Assembly: GCA_015852425.1 (NCBI GenBank)
Contig: JAAAIG010000279.1
Coordinates: 2,853-42,247 of the forward strand
Direction of reading: 5' to 3'
DNA: 39,395 bases
Source of the DNA: Gryganskiella cystojenkinii
Taxonomy: Eukaryota > Mortierellomycota > Mortierellomycetes > Mortierellales > Mortierellaceae
The translations under genes and the position numbers were made by a program. The notes beneath the pieces were generated by a model that had not been told where the DNA came from, did no database searches, and saw only the letters and a program-made list of their open reading frames with translations. This document shows, in pieces, positions 11,624 through 23,874 of the stretch (positions are counted from its first letter, which is position 1; each line of letters starts with the position of its first letter).

Positions 11624-13076
11624 ATGCCTCCATGCCTTCTTGACCATTCGCACAGACTATTGACATATTCATTATTGCATTTTACAAACAAACAGCTTTC
11701 CTCTGTCCAATTGAGTGATATCCTTGGTACTGGCAAGGACTTCACTCCTACAAGGTACGAGCTTTTTTTAATATCTTGTTTTACTCGAACGCAGTGCGAA
11801 GAACCACTCAAGGGGAATGTAGATAGATCTGAAGGGCAAAGCTCAGACTAAATGTTGGGATAGCAAAAAATACGGTCAGCTCCAAACCCTGTCGTTTACG
11901 GCCTATCAACCCTCTCCCTCTGGGTGAAATGAAGCACCAAGCAGGCATATGCAGTGTGCCGCCGTGCCCCTGTTCTGTCTGATCATGCCTCCATTCATTT
12001 CTTTCATTTCATTTTTTTTAACTTTTTTTTTCTTATCACATTCTACATCTCTCTCTGTCTCCTTACCAAAAACAAGTCATCCAGACTGTCTCCTCTCTAC
12101 CGTTGCCTATCATATCAATGACTTGCCAGAGTCTCTGCGGACGTTTGCGGTCGATCTGGTCGAGTCCAACATGAAGGAGTTGTAAGTTCAGAAGTGATAA
12201 TTCTGGGGCTAAAACCTGGTGTTCGTTTGCTCAGAGAAACAAGTTGTTCGCTCGTCATCCTCACTCTGTCGCTCGTCCACTCTCACCAGGTACATGAAAT
12301 CCAAAGATGGGTGGTGCCGCGAAGACAAGGAAGAAGAGATGCAGGACGACATCTCTCGGTACCTGATCTGCTTTCATAAGGACGTTCCTGTGGCCATGGT
12401 TCATTTCCAGTTCTTGGAAGAAGAGACCATGACCGATCGGGATGCTGAAGTTGCTTATTGGTAATTTAAAAAAGTTGGTTTATTGGAAAGGCGAACGAAA
12501 CAGATGCGCCATAGGAAGGCTCCTACTGACAATGGCTGGCTGTCGTTCACTCACTGGTTCCTGTCTCATGAAATTTTTAGCTTTGAGATCCAGGTGGTGC
12601 CAGAATACCAGCGTAAAGGCATTGGCGCCTACATGATCGGCTTACTAGAGACCATTGGCAAAAATGCAGGGATGGAGAAAGTCATGCTCACGGTGTTCAA
12701 AGGTAATGAGTGAGCTTGTTTTTCATATCTGATGGGACAAACAAAAAAACAGTTTTCATCATGCTAACGCGTTGGTCACGTGTATCTTTTACGTTAGCCA
12801 ACAAAAACGCGATCAAGTTCTACATCGATCAACTGAAGTAAGTCGTTTCACGGTGTTTTCCATTTTCTTCATGAGCTCGCCCAGTCAAATGCGGCAGGCT
12901 TCTTTGCCTTTTTTTTTGTTTGCTAACCCGTTTTCTTGCATCATGCACTTGGTTCTCCTCTTCTTTTCCCACTTGTTTGTTATAGTTACCAATATGATGA
13001 GATCTCACCTTGCGTATGCTTGACGCGCGGAAGAGCTTCTCGGTTCGATTATGAAATCTTGAGCAAGGCACTGTAG
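11624..13076 (+). CDS. NAA40: N-alpha-acetyltransferase 40 (NatD, histone H4/H2A)
   Basis: Exons 11624-11754, 12077-12181, 12290-12460, 12581-12702, 12798-12837, 12986-13076 keep frame and give 219 residues. The GNAT fold matches NAA40: LVESNMKELYMKSKDGWCRE, then DISRYLICF, AYCFEIQVVPEYQRKGIGAY with the Q-x-x-G-x-G acetyl-CoA loop, KVMLTVFKANKNAIKFY, and a C-terminal RFDYEILSKAL. Human NAA40 has the same LYCYEVQ, KVMLTVFK and SYEILS landmarks and acetylates the N-terminal Ser of histones H4 and H2A. The start is the weak point. The in-frame ATG at 11624 reads without a stop, but homologues usually begin with a Lys/Arg-rich segment that is not visible here. The certain coding part begins near 11696, after a possible acceptor AG. 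Exon 5 is only 40 bases. Confidence 0.82.
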
Positions 13077-13089
13077 TGAGAGAGAGGAG

Positions 13090-13095
13090 AATAAA
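13090..13095 (+). terminator. polyadenylation-like signal after NAA40
   Basis: AATAAA 14 bases after the stop codon. It matches the eukaryotic signal by sequence only; it is close to the stop, and the real cleavage site may lie further on. Confidence 0.3.
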
Positions 13096-14727
13096 TGAAA
13101 GCGGTAAGGAGAGGTGACAAAGTCGATATCTAACTGCGACCGGGTGAATATCCAGCTTTTTTCGATCTACACCAGGATCAGTATAGAGAGATAGATACGC
13201 ATAATAATATTAATAGCTGGATGGCCGCAGCGCTGCGTGAACCTGTGTCCCACCAGATCTGCAAGGAGACCGTTATTTTTTTAAATTTTATTTTTACATC
13301 TGCAGTAGTGATCCGGATGCAAAAACTGAGAAGAAATGTGTACTGTTTGTTTTAAAACTTGGAATTCTCAAGAGCTCGTTTTCACATTATTTGCTACTAT
13401 ACCGAGCAAGTCTGTTTATTTTATCTTTTGTTTGTTGAAGTTTTATTTCGGGGAGCGTTAAGACATCTTGTGCAGGTTGCATACGCGCAACAGGTATCGT
13501 TTCTGCGGTTCCCTTGACCGTTGTCCATTCAACTTTATTTCACGTCTCAATGGGACTCAATCGTTATCTCGCTCTGCATTTTGGAAAGAAAATGATCCGC
13601 AACCAAAAAAAACAAAAAAAGAGCCGAGCCCGTGGACGCTTGGGCCTTCCAAGTAACGGTCTCCCGATCAAACACAAAAAAAAATCCCGCTTCATTTTTT
13701 TTCTTGGTCAAAACAAGACAACAAACAAAAGTCCCGTTGGCTTTCATGCAAAAACGAAGCTGTCCAACAACAGAAGGCGGTTCCCATTGTCCGGCGCGAC
13801 TGCGATAGAACAGCAAGACCTTCTTGTTTCGTTACGTGTCAAGGTTTTCTTTAGAGGGCGGGTTATTTGTCGGGGGATATCGTGGGACAAGAACAGCCCC
13901 TGTGCGCAAACAAAGGAGAGGAGGAAGAAGGGAACGAAAGAGGGGGTGGAGGGGTAAAGAAAAAACCTCGAGGCGAGAAAGGGGACAGAAGACCATGGTC
14001 GATACGGCACACCTTTCGCCGATTTTGTGAAAGGAGAATCGAGGAAGACACAGACAGAGACATCTCCACAATGACAAAGCAAGGAGAGCAATATACAACT
14101 ACTCAATGCACACGACCTCTCTGAACCACCACCGTCTTTTTCAGCGATCGAGCAACCACACTCGTTTTTTTTTGAAGTATTTTCTTTTTGTCAACCCGTT
14201 TGGAGAACGAACTTTGCTTGAAAAAAAGAGAGGAATGGAGTTTCCCTCTTTGTCCTTCACAAGATTGTTGAGATTGTTGAGAGCATTTACGTTTTGGAAA
14301 ACCGATTTTAATGTTGGCACATGCGTCGAAGTGTGAAAACCCTTTGTAGGAGACTCAGCCAATATGAAAGCAACCTCAAAAAAAAAAGATGACCACACAA
14401 GCACAAGCAAAATATTAATAATGGGGAACGCAAAGAGAGCAAAAAAGAAGGGAAGAACTGAAGGTCAACAAAGAGAATCAAAGTTGACCAACAAACAACA
14501 AATTCTTGCAGCTGGCAAAATGAACACCATGCAGTATGGACTGGATGAGAGACACACAGAAGAGACCTTTTTTGAGCAGAACATTACAACTGCACGAAAG
14601 TACGAGAACAAACAGAAAGCGGTTGAAAGGAGAGGAGGAGAGGGAGGAAACAAACAACCCGCATAAAGCACTGCAAGAAGTATCAAGGGTGCATCATGGT
14701 GATCAACAGTCGACGACGAACCTCTGC

Positions 14728-14737
14728 TATAAAAAGG
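14728..14737 (+). promoter_or_regulatory. TATA box of the BEM1 gene
   Basis: TATAAAAAGG, identical to the element before the CoA-transferase gene. It lies about 555 bases upstream of the BEM1 ATG, implying a leader of about 500 bases if no 5' UTR intron is removed. Confidence 0.5.
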
Positions 14738-15283
14738 AAAGAAGAGTCCAGCCTCTCTTCCACTTCTTTTTCTCAAATATTCACTGATTGACATCGATAC
14801 CATCCCATTTGAACTCACCAACAGCTTGCATCCTTCCCCACTATAACTCACTCACTCATTAACTCACTAACTCGCTCCTCTTCTTTATCGATCCTTACTT
14901 TTGACTTTCTTTTGTTCATCGCCGACAACTTCCCTCTCTGGTTACCTCTTCTTTTCTTCTTCTTACGGTCTTTGACTCTCCTCTCCTCTCTCTTACTACT
15001 CCCCTTTTGAACAACCTGACCCCTTTCAAAAACAAAAAACTCGTGTCGATAACACGTCTTCCTTTTTTTTATTTTTCCTTTTCCCTCCCTTTTTTTATCA
15101 GCCTTTTTTTCTTTCCACCCATTCACTTCTCATTCGCTTTGTCTTCCCTCTTCCCATCACCGCTCATTCCCTCATTCCCGTCAGAACCCCCAAACCACTC
15201 CATTACCACACCACTTGTTTCCCTTTATCTCCCCCAAATAGAGTTGCAATCTCTCTTTTTTTTTCTCTTAAAACTCTAAACGA

Positions 15284-17938
15284 ATGCAAAACCTCCGAAG
15301 GTCCCTTCAGAACAAGAACAGCAACGGAGGTATTTCGCCCACACGCGCGCCTGCAACCCTGGCTCATCCATCTTCCACCACAGGCCTGGCCCCACCCAGA
15401 AAGGTCATCAAGGCCCTTTACGATTACAAGTCGAACCAACCTGAGGAACTCTCCTTCCAAAAGGGCGACTTTTTCCATGTGATAGGTAATGAAGACGATG
15501 AGGACTGGTACGAGGCTGCGAACCCGATCACAGGTGCCCGGGGTTATGTCCCCGTTACGTATTTCCAGTCCCTGGAAAAATCTGCTCCTGCGAACGGAAA
15601 CAAGGGTCAGCAACAACAAGCACATCGACAGCAACGCCAAAGAAACAGTGACCAGAGTCTAGAAGATAGCGGGAACGACTCAGGCGCTTTTACGGATCCT
15701 CCTCAACCATACCAGCATAATCAAGGAGGAGGCGCTCAAAAACAATACCTTGGTCACGGCCACTCCTTATCAAACGGCGGTGTCAAGACTGCTTCATCGA
15801 CAGGCTCAACCCCATCACTACCGAAATGCCAACCTCTTTATGGTATCGTCCTTTACGATTTCGGTGCTGAACGAGCGGACGAGCTAGATGCAAAAGCCGG
15901 CGATGCCATCCTGGTGATTGCTCAATCCAATGAAGAATGGTGGGTCGCGAAACCGATCGGTCGTTTGGGCGGTCCAGGTCTGATCCCGGTCAACTTTGTT
16001 GAGATTCGAGATATGGTGACAGGGAAGCCGATCAATGTCCCTGAGATGTTGCGCCAGACTGGAACTGTGATCCCACGGGTCGAGGAATGGAAACGTCAGG
16101 CGATGGAGTACCGAGCCAACAGTATACCTTTGGGAAGGATCGACCTCAGTGAATCCCAGCCACAACAACAGCAACCTGAAGCACTGGCACCACAACCAAC
16201 GGCGCATTCACACCAACCGCAACAACCAGTACAACAACAGTCATATCAGCAACAGCAATCACAGACAGGGCCAACACTCCAACAACTCAAGAACAAGTTA
16301 TCTCGGGATATGAAGGCTCAACATCATCATCGAAATCAATCACAAGAAGACGTTGGTCGTCGAGTGGTAAGAAAGTCCCTCCTCTTTTTGTTGGCTTGGT
16401 TTAGTTTCTCGAACAACCTTTTCTTTTTTTTTTTTTTTTTTGGTCGTTTGGCGATTGACTGTTTTGGGGGGAGCAGTAGTAAATAAGGGGTAAAGAGAGC
16501 TGAAAGGGGGTTGGACGAGTAGAGCGTTTTGTTTGGGACCTGAGTCGAGACACAAACATGGTTACCCGCGCAAAATAAAAAGGGAAAAAAAGGCAGCTAA
16601 AGGCAACAAAGTAAATAAGTTGCCGAGGAAGAGTCAGATTTCGAATCAAAGCGGGTTATGCAGCCTCTGCACCCCTGACTTTTTATTTCCCTCCTTTTTT
16701 TCTCTCCTCATCGTGAAATTGCTTTCAATTTTTCTTTTTACACTGCCACGGAGTGGTTATTTTTTTTTTTGTGCTCGGACAAGTCGGGTAGATTACGTGA
16801 TTATGCGCGGTATCTCTGTGGTTAACAACGTCCTCTCGCGTTTTTTTTTTTTGCTTGCGCTCTCTTTTCTCTCTCCGAACAGGAAAATGCCCGGCCTGCG
16901 CTCCCACATTCATCGAGATCTTATACTGGTGCTTACGAGGACGGTAGCAGTAACGGGAACCACAGCCTCAACCTACACTCACAACAACAAAACCGCCGCT
17001 CCGCCGACAATCAATCCTCGCATTCACCCGCGACCCTCATCTCCACAGCCTCAGTCGAGTCCTTCCATCATGAGGACGATCAATACTGGTTCTCTGTCAG
17101 GGTCGAACTCGCCTCGGGTGCGGTCCGTCATCTTTTCCGACTCTATGAAGATTTCTACAATTTCCATATCGCTCTTCTGGAAGAGTTTCCCGTCGAATCG
17201 GGTCGTGTGGGCGATCAACCCAGGATCTTGCCATTTATTCCCATCCCGCTTCAAGTCGTCACGGACACAGTCACGGCCTCAAGACGATACGATTTGAACG
17301 AGTACGTGCACGAGTTGTGCAAGCTACCCTCCAGAATTACGCAACACCCACTGGTGGAGCAACTTTTTGAGGTCAAGGACGGTGATACAGAGACACCGGC
17401 GCCTCCTGGACATGTGCAGCAGTCGTCCGCAGCTTCCACGAATGGTGGTCGTCATACGCCCTCAAATGGTATGTTCCGAGGCGAAACTGAACGACGACCC
17501 TCACCCGCGAACGGTGCCGCTGCTACTCGAGTGTACGGTGCCAATCGATCGCAACGGAGCTATGGCGACGAGTCCTCGGCGGCTATCCATTCTCCCAACA
17601 TGAGATCCGCAGGGTTCCCCAGTCTGACCGCAGCAGCAACTGGAGCCGCAATGTTGACCTCTGGTTTACCCTCAACAGGACCAACGGGACCAACGGGAAC
17701 AACAGAAGAAATGGTCAAGATCAAGATCTCGTATCTGGATGACATCATGGCCATGAGGATACCGGCCGCCATCTCGTTCAAAGCCCTTCAACAAAAGATC
17801 TTTGAGCGCTTGCACTCTGGTCCCAAGGATCTGAGTTATAGGGACGATCGAGGGGATTTCGCGACTTTGCAATCCGATTCCGATATCCGAGAGGCGATCG
17901 ATCGAAGTGGTGGCAAGTTGATGATCTACGTTGACTAA
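15284..17938 (+). CDS. bem1: Bem1-like polarity scaffold (SH3-SH3-PX-PB1)
   Basis: Exons 15284-16366 and 16883-17938 give 712 residues. Order of parts: SH3-1 at about 40-97 (ALYDYKSNQPEELSFQKGD, then GYVPVTYF); Gln-rich linker; SH3-2 at about 185-241 (VLYDFGAERADELDAKAGD, then GLIPVNFVEI) with the following conserved segment up to about 290 that in yeast Bem1 contacts Cdc42; Gln-rich linker; PX domain at about 428-525 (FRLYEDFYNFHIALLEEFP, LPFIPIPL); and a C-terminal PB1 domain at about 637-712 ending in KLMIYVD. This is the diagnostic architecture of Bem1, which binds Cdc42-GTP, the PB1 domain of Cdc24 and PAK kinase at sites of polarised growth. Yeast Bem1 is 551 residues; extra length is in Gln-rich linkers. 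The 516-base intron falls between the second linker and the PX-containing exon. The gene converges with gwt1, 275 bases away. Confidence 0.95.
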
Positions 17939-18089
17939 AAAGAAGAAGAGAGAATAATAGTCAGCTAGAAACCATCGCCTTTACAACGTGCCTCTGTTGC
18001 TGTCTCCGTGAATCGCCTCCATCAACACATACCACCCTTGTTATTATTATCTGGCGGGAAGGCCGCGTAGCGATGCACGAGTATACCAA

Positions 18090-18095
18090 AATAAA
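18090..18095 (+). terminator. polyadenylation-like signal after BEM1
   Basis: AATAAA about 150 bases after the stop codon, inside the short spacer shared with the converging gwt1 gene. Confidence 0.35.
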
Positions 18096-18213
18096 ACCAC
18101 ATATGCCATCCTCTCCAACATGACCACACTCTACTCTGGTTAATACGTTTGGTTTTATGGCATTATTATCTTATATAGTCCCACCAGCCTCCTAGGGAGA
18201 AATGGGGGTTCCT

Positions 18214-20554
18214 TCAAAGCTTCAACTTCCAACCGAGTACTTGCCACACCCAAGCCAGCGCCGAGACGACACCAATATAAGCCGTCAAGATCCCAATCGC
18301 CTGTGCCGTCGGTGTATAAAGCGTCTGGACTGTCAGGTTCACGAGACCTGTAAAGATGTTTGCGACCAAGAACACAGCCAACCCGTTCCTATTCACGGCT
18401 TCCAAAAGCGGCGGGCAAGCGAGGGGAGGTAACAAGACTGTAGCGGCAGGACGTTGGTTCTTTTTGCTGCTTGCGGAAGTAGAAAGGTTGGCTTTGGCCT
18501 GAGCACGAGCAATGGCTAAAGCCGACGGTTCATCCTGGGTGATGGCGATCTCAGCGAGTAGGAAGCAAAGAATGTATCCCGTGTTGAACGTAATGACCCA
18601 AAAGAAATATGACAAATTCGCCTAACAAAAACAAGCACAAGCAGAGCAAAAAAAGAAAAAAGGGAAGCGAGTATCAAGTTAGGATTTTGTTCCGCAATAA
18701 CAAGGACTATTAGCAGGGTATAGAAAACGACTGTATTTTTGGGAGTTTTCTTGATATCCGATCTGATAGAGAGTCATTACCATTTGACGAGATACAGGGA
18801 TTTGGAGAATACCATAACTGATCAAGAACCCCATTGAGAGCAAGAACGCGAGACTGACCAGGATCATGGCGAGTTTACCCTTCTTTGCCTTCTTTTTGTT
18901 ACTCTTTTTACGCATAAAGAAGTAGGGGTCGTTTGGGAGCACATAGAGTCCAACATCCACACCGACCAAGAAAATGGCCAGATAGCCTAATGAGACGTAA
19001 AAAAAAAAAGTTGGACAGGTGAGAGATGTCAGTTGTCCATTGCCACCAACGTTTGTTGCCACGGAACAAAATAAAAAACGTGCATATCTGAGGGTCTTAC
19101 CAAGGAAACTGAAGATACCCTCCTTGTTCATACTGATGATGTCGACTCTGGGAGCATGCTGGATAAATTCCTCGAGTCCTCCATACGACAACAGGCATTG
19201 GTAGACTAAAATTGGAAAAAAAAGATGTGGAGAACATGTAGTTTTGTGAGCCAAAATAATTTCAAGAGCAAGGTCAAATCATCTGGCGGGCGTGAACCTT
19301 GCATCGATCATAGCCGAAAATAAAATCCAGGAAAAAAAGCAGCCAACACGGAAAAGGACAGGATCTTACAGACAGCAACCGCGGTTCCCAAGATTGAGAA
19401 CCGAACATAATCCGCCAGACTCCTAAACAACGTGACAAAGATGGGGAGGAACCCCAGGGTGAAGAAAAAGTTCCAGTGCATCCCATATTCCGTGACATGT
19501 TCCTGGTAATCAACTCCCTTGGTGGAGATGTAACGACCGAGTCCCAGAATCAAAAGCGGGATCGAGGTTCTGAGGGCCAATTTCATCTGTTGTAAGAATG
19601 GCATGGTCTCTTTTTTGAGGTATCCACGCGCAGAGACGACACCGGAAGAGAAGACGAAGGATCCGACACCAAGATCCATCTATAACAAAAAAAGGAGTTA
19701 GATTATGCACCAATCAGCTGTAAATGATACGCATAATAGCGATCGAGAATCACCATGTTACTCCAAAGGTTGACATTTGCACTTACGAGAGAGGTACCGT
19801 AGACCTCGACTTTGCCAAACCGACGGGGGAAAATAGGGAAATCAACTGCCAGAATAGCAATACAAGTCAAGATCATCATGCCTGCACGATAAACGCTCAA
19901 AAAGATCTTGTGGGGCTGTTGTTCCGGTGCCTTGTTCACAGCGTTGACCTTTTCTACGGATCCAGTCATGACTCCGGTATCCAGTTCAACCGCAGCATGA
20001 TCGGTCGTCTCGATATGATGTCCCTTGCGCTGACGAACATCCTGCTCGTCTTGTTCCTGAATACTGGATTGAGTTGTTGTACCAATGCTCTCCTTCTCCT
20101 GTTCTGCCTCTGCAGCTGCTTCTTCTTCCTCGTCGGACTCTCTCCACTTGAACCGTTTCTTTTCTTTCCTCAGAATTTCATCCGCAGGTGGACCACAGAT
20201 TGACTTGATCACGCCCGCGAACGCCAACATCGCAAACGACCAAAGGTAGGCATACTCCGCAAAGAGGGTGCAACCCAATAATAATGGTACGACCAAGGTT
20301 GAGAAATCGAGGAGAAAGGAGCCGACACTGTTTCGGATCTTGAGTTTGGATTTTTTTGAGGACGCATGAAGGATCTTGTGTGCTGGCGAGGCCGGGTGGT
20401 ATTTTTGAATGGTGGCCCAGAGGATGAACGTCGTGAGAGCAGAGGCGGTGACCAGTGTCGCTTCGGACATAGAGCCACCGGAGTGACCTGTTACCCAGGC
20501 TTCCTTTGCGGCCTTGTAGGCTGCTGCTGCAGAGGTGTCTGATTCAATTCCCAT
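18214..20554 (-). CDS. gwt1: GPI-anchor inositol acyltransferase Gwt1/PIG-W
   Basis: Reverse-strand exons in coding order: 20554-19787, 19679-19370, 19205-19101, 18986-18781, 18621-18214; 598 residues with frame kept throughout. The family signature is clear: [19 protein letters not shown] followed by [15 protein letters not shown] joined across an intron to [13 protein letters not shown], then [16 protein letters not shown]. Many hydrophobic segments fit the 13-helix ER membrane protein that acylates the inositol of GlcN-PI, an early step in GPI-anchor synthesis needed for wall mannoprotein anchoring. Gwt1 is the target of manogepix-type antifungals (established knowledge). Yeast Gwt1 is about 490 residues; the excess here is mainly a hydrophilic, Glu-rich loop at about residues 125-215. 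The Met at 20554 is chosen because upstream sequence in that frame shows no membrane or family similarity; an AG at the upstream edge could be a 5' UTR acceptor. Confidence 0.95.
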
Positions 20555-20671
20555 GGATGGTCGTTTGGTCCTGGAAAGTGAAGTTGAGGAATGAATGGAA
20601 AAGAGGTGAAAAAGCGATGGAGCAAAGCATGTCACGAAAAAAAGACTTCATTGCAATTGCATCAACAATTG

Positions 20672-20679
20672 GTCACGTG
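20672..20679. promoter_or_regulatory. E-box (CACGTG) upstream of gwt1
   Basis: GTCACGTG about 120 bases before the gwt1 start codon. CACGTG is bound by bHLH factors such as Cbf1/Pho4 types in fungi. The site is seen; its use is inferred from position only. Confidence 0.35.
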
Positions 20680-21574
20680 CACTCGATGAATTTGGCGCCA
20701 GTTCCGTATAACTTTGTGGCTTTGAGCAGCGTTGCAGGGAGGTAGGTAACTGAGGTTGTCAAGATCTAATAATGTGCTACTTGTGCTACTTTTTCAAAGA
20801 CCGCGATTCGACTATCTGGACTTCTGGACTTTCAGTCTGGCTTTCGGAATGAGAAAAACATCACTAAGTGCTGACTCGATATTTGTCTCCAATTTTGTCC
20901 TCTTCTGCGAGCTTTACGATAAAAAGCTGAACGAATCCTTATCGTAAGGGATTCTCATTGTTGCGAAATCAATTTTATGTCTGTTTATTACGATCTCGCT
21001 GGTCCTCTTCCTCAAAAAATAGAAACAAAAAAAAAATGATGGCCCAAGGGAAGAGAGATATCACAAACGGACATGCAGTGGAACGGCGGAAGTGTAAAGA
21101 ATATGGTATTCTTTATGAAAACTGGTAGTACCAGATTGAGGTTCTATGAGAGCTATGGCGGAGAGCTTTTATAAGGTCGACAAAGAGGGAGAGATAACAT
21201 GGACAAGAGACAACAAAATGAACAAGACAAAACAAGATAGGAGTTGGATCTATGAGGAGACACACAAAAGACGACCATGACAAAGACTATGATCGAGAAA
21301 AGACAGCAATGTAGCAAGAGACACCAAGATAAAGGGGATAAAGGGACAGTGAAGAATAACGACATGCCCGGAGGACAGACGGAGACTAAAATCTAACGAT
21401 TTCTTACTAGGAAAAGAAACCTAGGCACAAGTCAGACCCTAGATTGGGATTCGTGACAAAACAACTTAGTTTCTGAAAAACGAAGCCTATATCAAGGAGC
21501 TGCAGTGATCTTGTCAGCGTCTATTTGCAACGCGATGAGGTCCTTGCTAAACATTATCATCACCCCTTTCCTGG

Positions 21575-22571
21575 TCAAGAAAAAAACGATGATGGGCGAA
21601 AGGTCGAAACTGGAATAACACAAGAACGTGATTCATAGATTGGGGTGATTCCGTAGTAACCATCTGCCAAGGTGTAAGGAGCACCTACATCATTCGCTCG
21701 TAATTTTTTTGATTCTGAAAAGAGGAGAATTTGGGTATGGATAAGGGGAGAGGACTCCGTTGACCATTTAAAATTTGGAACGAGCAACCCACCATGGATA
21801 ACCATGTAATCTCGATGAGCTCACGATTAGGTACTCTAAGAAAGGACCCACCTTCAAGAACAAGATCGAAAGATACCCGTGGGGTACAACTTTTCGATAA
21901 AAGAGGATGGGTGGTGGAGAATTCGTTCAGTGTAGACTATGACACAGAAACCAGAGAACAGACGAGGCACAGCAAGCTGACGAACAAAACGTATTGATGG
22001 CATAGTAACGTAACATGTAGATACCAGAGTGTGCTTACTTTTTCGAGTCTCGGTATTTGTCTTCTATACGTTTTCGTTTTGACTCTGAGAATAGAGTGCA
22101 CGCATGGAATGTCCAGTGAGTGGGCAAGGTGAGTCTTGTAAGCTTGAGACGATTGAGACCACACCCCGGTCTAGGATACCCTCTTTGAAAACACTCCGAG
22201 ATAAACTCGAGATTAGGCTTTGCGAAAACGATGTCAACGGTACGAGAAAGTCTATCCATGAAACATTTTGTGACACGAGCATCATAGAAAGTTGCTTGCA
22301 AAAAAAAAACAAATAATGTCCCTTGTTTGCGCCGTAGACGGTAGACATCCTTAGGAAGCAGAGAATGTTCAGGGCGACGGGAAATCCTATCCACTCTGAA
22401 ACCGGATTTTAAAACCTCTGATACCCGGTTGAAATGGTCCCACTTCCCAGGATGTTGTGAAAAGTGTAATTGAAGAGACATCCTGGCAATGAAACAATTG
22501 AAAGAAAAGGCCGACGTGATTCTATGCACGGAAAAAGAAGTTCGAGTCTTCCTTGTCTCATGAGAGCTCAA
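21575..22571 (-). pseudogene. possible decayed or unrecognised minus-strand gene
   Basis: Two reverse-strand stretches look more protein-like than the surroundings. The first (22571-22039) reads through HPGKWDHFNRVSEVLKSGFR, then AKPNLEFISECFQRGYPRPG and GLNRLKLTRLTLPTHWTFH, with Leu spacing that recalls leucine-rich repeats. It ends at a good donor, GTAAGC, at 22038. The second (to 21575) includes ANDVGAPYTLADGYYGITPI. I could not join them: the nearest acceptor (exon from 21936) meets a stop at once, while one near 21836 keeps frame only until a stop before the second stretch, which lies in another frame. I do not recognise a family. It may be a degenerate gene, a gene with an exon I missed, or chance. 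Confidence 0.25.
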
Positions 22572-23857
22572 CCCTCTCGCGAGGATTCTTTCTCTCTTTT
22601 TTTGCTCTGTTTAGGGCCACACTTCCCACCTCTGTGTTGGATTTTAGTCGAGAAAGGCGTGTTTGAGACCCTTTTTTGTTCTTTAAAGAAGACGAAAAAT
22701 GAAACGTTGAATCATGAACCAGTTCCCTTCGCGCCTCGAAAACAAATGGTCCAAGCTTTTTTCGTGGATCCTGAGCTCTTGTTTATTTGTTCGTTTTGCA
22801 ATAAGAAATACTCGTAATGTAGCCAGTTTGTGCTTCTTGTTTGGCACTAAATGGCGCATATATGGGAGATAGGCTTGCTGCGTTGTTACCGGTATCATAT
22901 ACCCTCCCCCAAGGTTCTGATACTAGCAAAAGCATGAAGATCTCATTTTTTCTTGATCCAACTCCTTCTTCCTTCTTTCTCTTCTATCAAAACTCCCCCT
23001 CCCTTCCTTTTCCTCTTTTGTTCAAGCGTAAGCGAGAGCGCTTTGCCTCATCACCTTGACTGTTAGAATTGCTTCCTAGCGATGCCGCGCCAAAGTCGAG
23101 AAAGGACGTGAAAAAACCTGACACGACCCGGCTCTTACAAATGGACATAAATTGATTGTCAAGAACCAAACAAGCGGCAATCTGTACCCTCGATCAGTAG
23201 TTTTCGGTTTGCTCCAATTTGTAAAAAAATAAGACAAGGAATGTATCGACGATAAGCTAGACATATGAAGAAAAGACTCGAAATTAAGAAGACACGACAG
23301 TTCACAGGCACACAGAGCATCTGCAGTCCGATGTTTCGACCCGGCAAGAAATTTTTAATACTGTTTTGGACCGATACCGTCTGGAAAGTGCCGGGAAAGC
23401 GATTGAATGTAAGGTGGGTGCGAATCTTGACAGCTGGGAGAAAAAAATACGCTTTTTCTTGGAGTTTATCCGCCCCTTTTGGATCAGTGCACGCATTGCG
23501 GGTCACGATAGGTTCCATCTTTATCCTGCTCTTCTCCCTTTGGTTCTCATCCTTTCCAGCGTTCTATTTTTCCAATGCAAGACACCATGCAGGGTGGCAG
23601 AAAGGAAGATAAAGACATAAAGTGAGTTGGGGACATCCAATTCAATGGAAAGTGATGTAAATAAAACGAGAACCCGTCGAGAGCTGTAATGTGATTTTTT
23701 TTGTTTTCTCGTAATATTGAGCATGACAACAACGATAGTCTAATTAGCAACTCAAAAAAGGTTTAGCATGGTTTCTGTCTTGACCGAGAACTAAAAAAAA
23801 AGAACGCTTCTTTGTTTCTCATGGACGCCGAAAAAAACAAAATAAAGAAAACAATTC

Positions 23858-23874
23858 AAAAAAAAAAAAAAAAA
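23858..23874 (+). repeat. A-run (17 bases)
   Basis: Homopolymer of A. On the minus strand it is a T-run that would terminate RNA polymerase III, lying about 50 bases beyond the GC-rich hairpin island. Confidence 0.8.

Larger units (their letters stand above)
13077..15283. other. intergenic region and long BEM1 leader
   Basis: The 3' side of NAA40 (polyadenylation-like AATAAA at 13090) is followed by about 1.6 kb of AT-rich sequence with many A-runs and no recognised gene. A frame at 13514-13957 encodes a Lys/Arg-rich product without domain signature and looks accidental. From the TATA box at 14728 to the ATG at 15284 the sequence is C/T-rich and contains no ATG, so it reads as the promoter and 5' leader of the next gene. 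Confidence 0.55.

Noticed and set aside
13514..13957. 147-codon plus-strand open frame rich in Lys/Arg
   Set aside because: Composition follows A-rich sequence; no motif, no promoter context.
20506..20745. Open plus-strand frame overlapping the start of gwt1
   Set aside because: It is antisense to the gwt1 first exon and promoter and lacks recognisable features.
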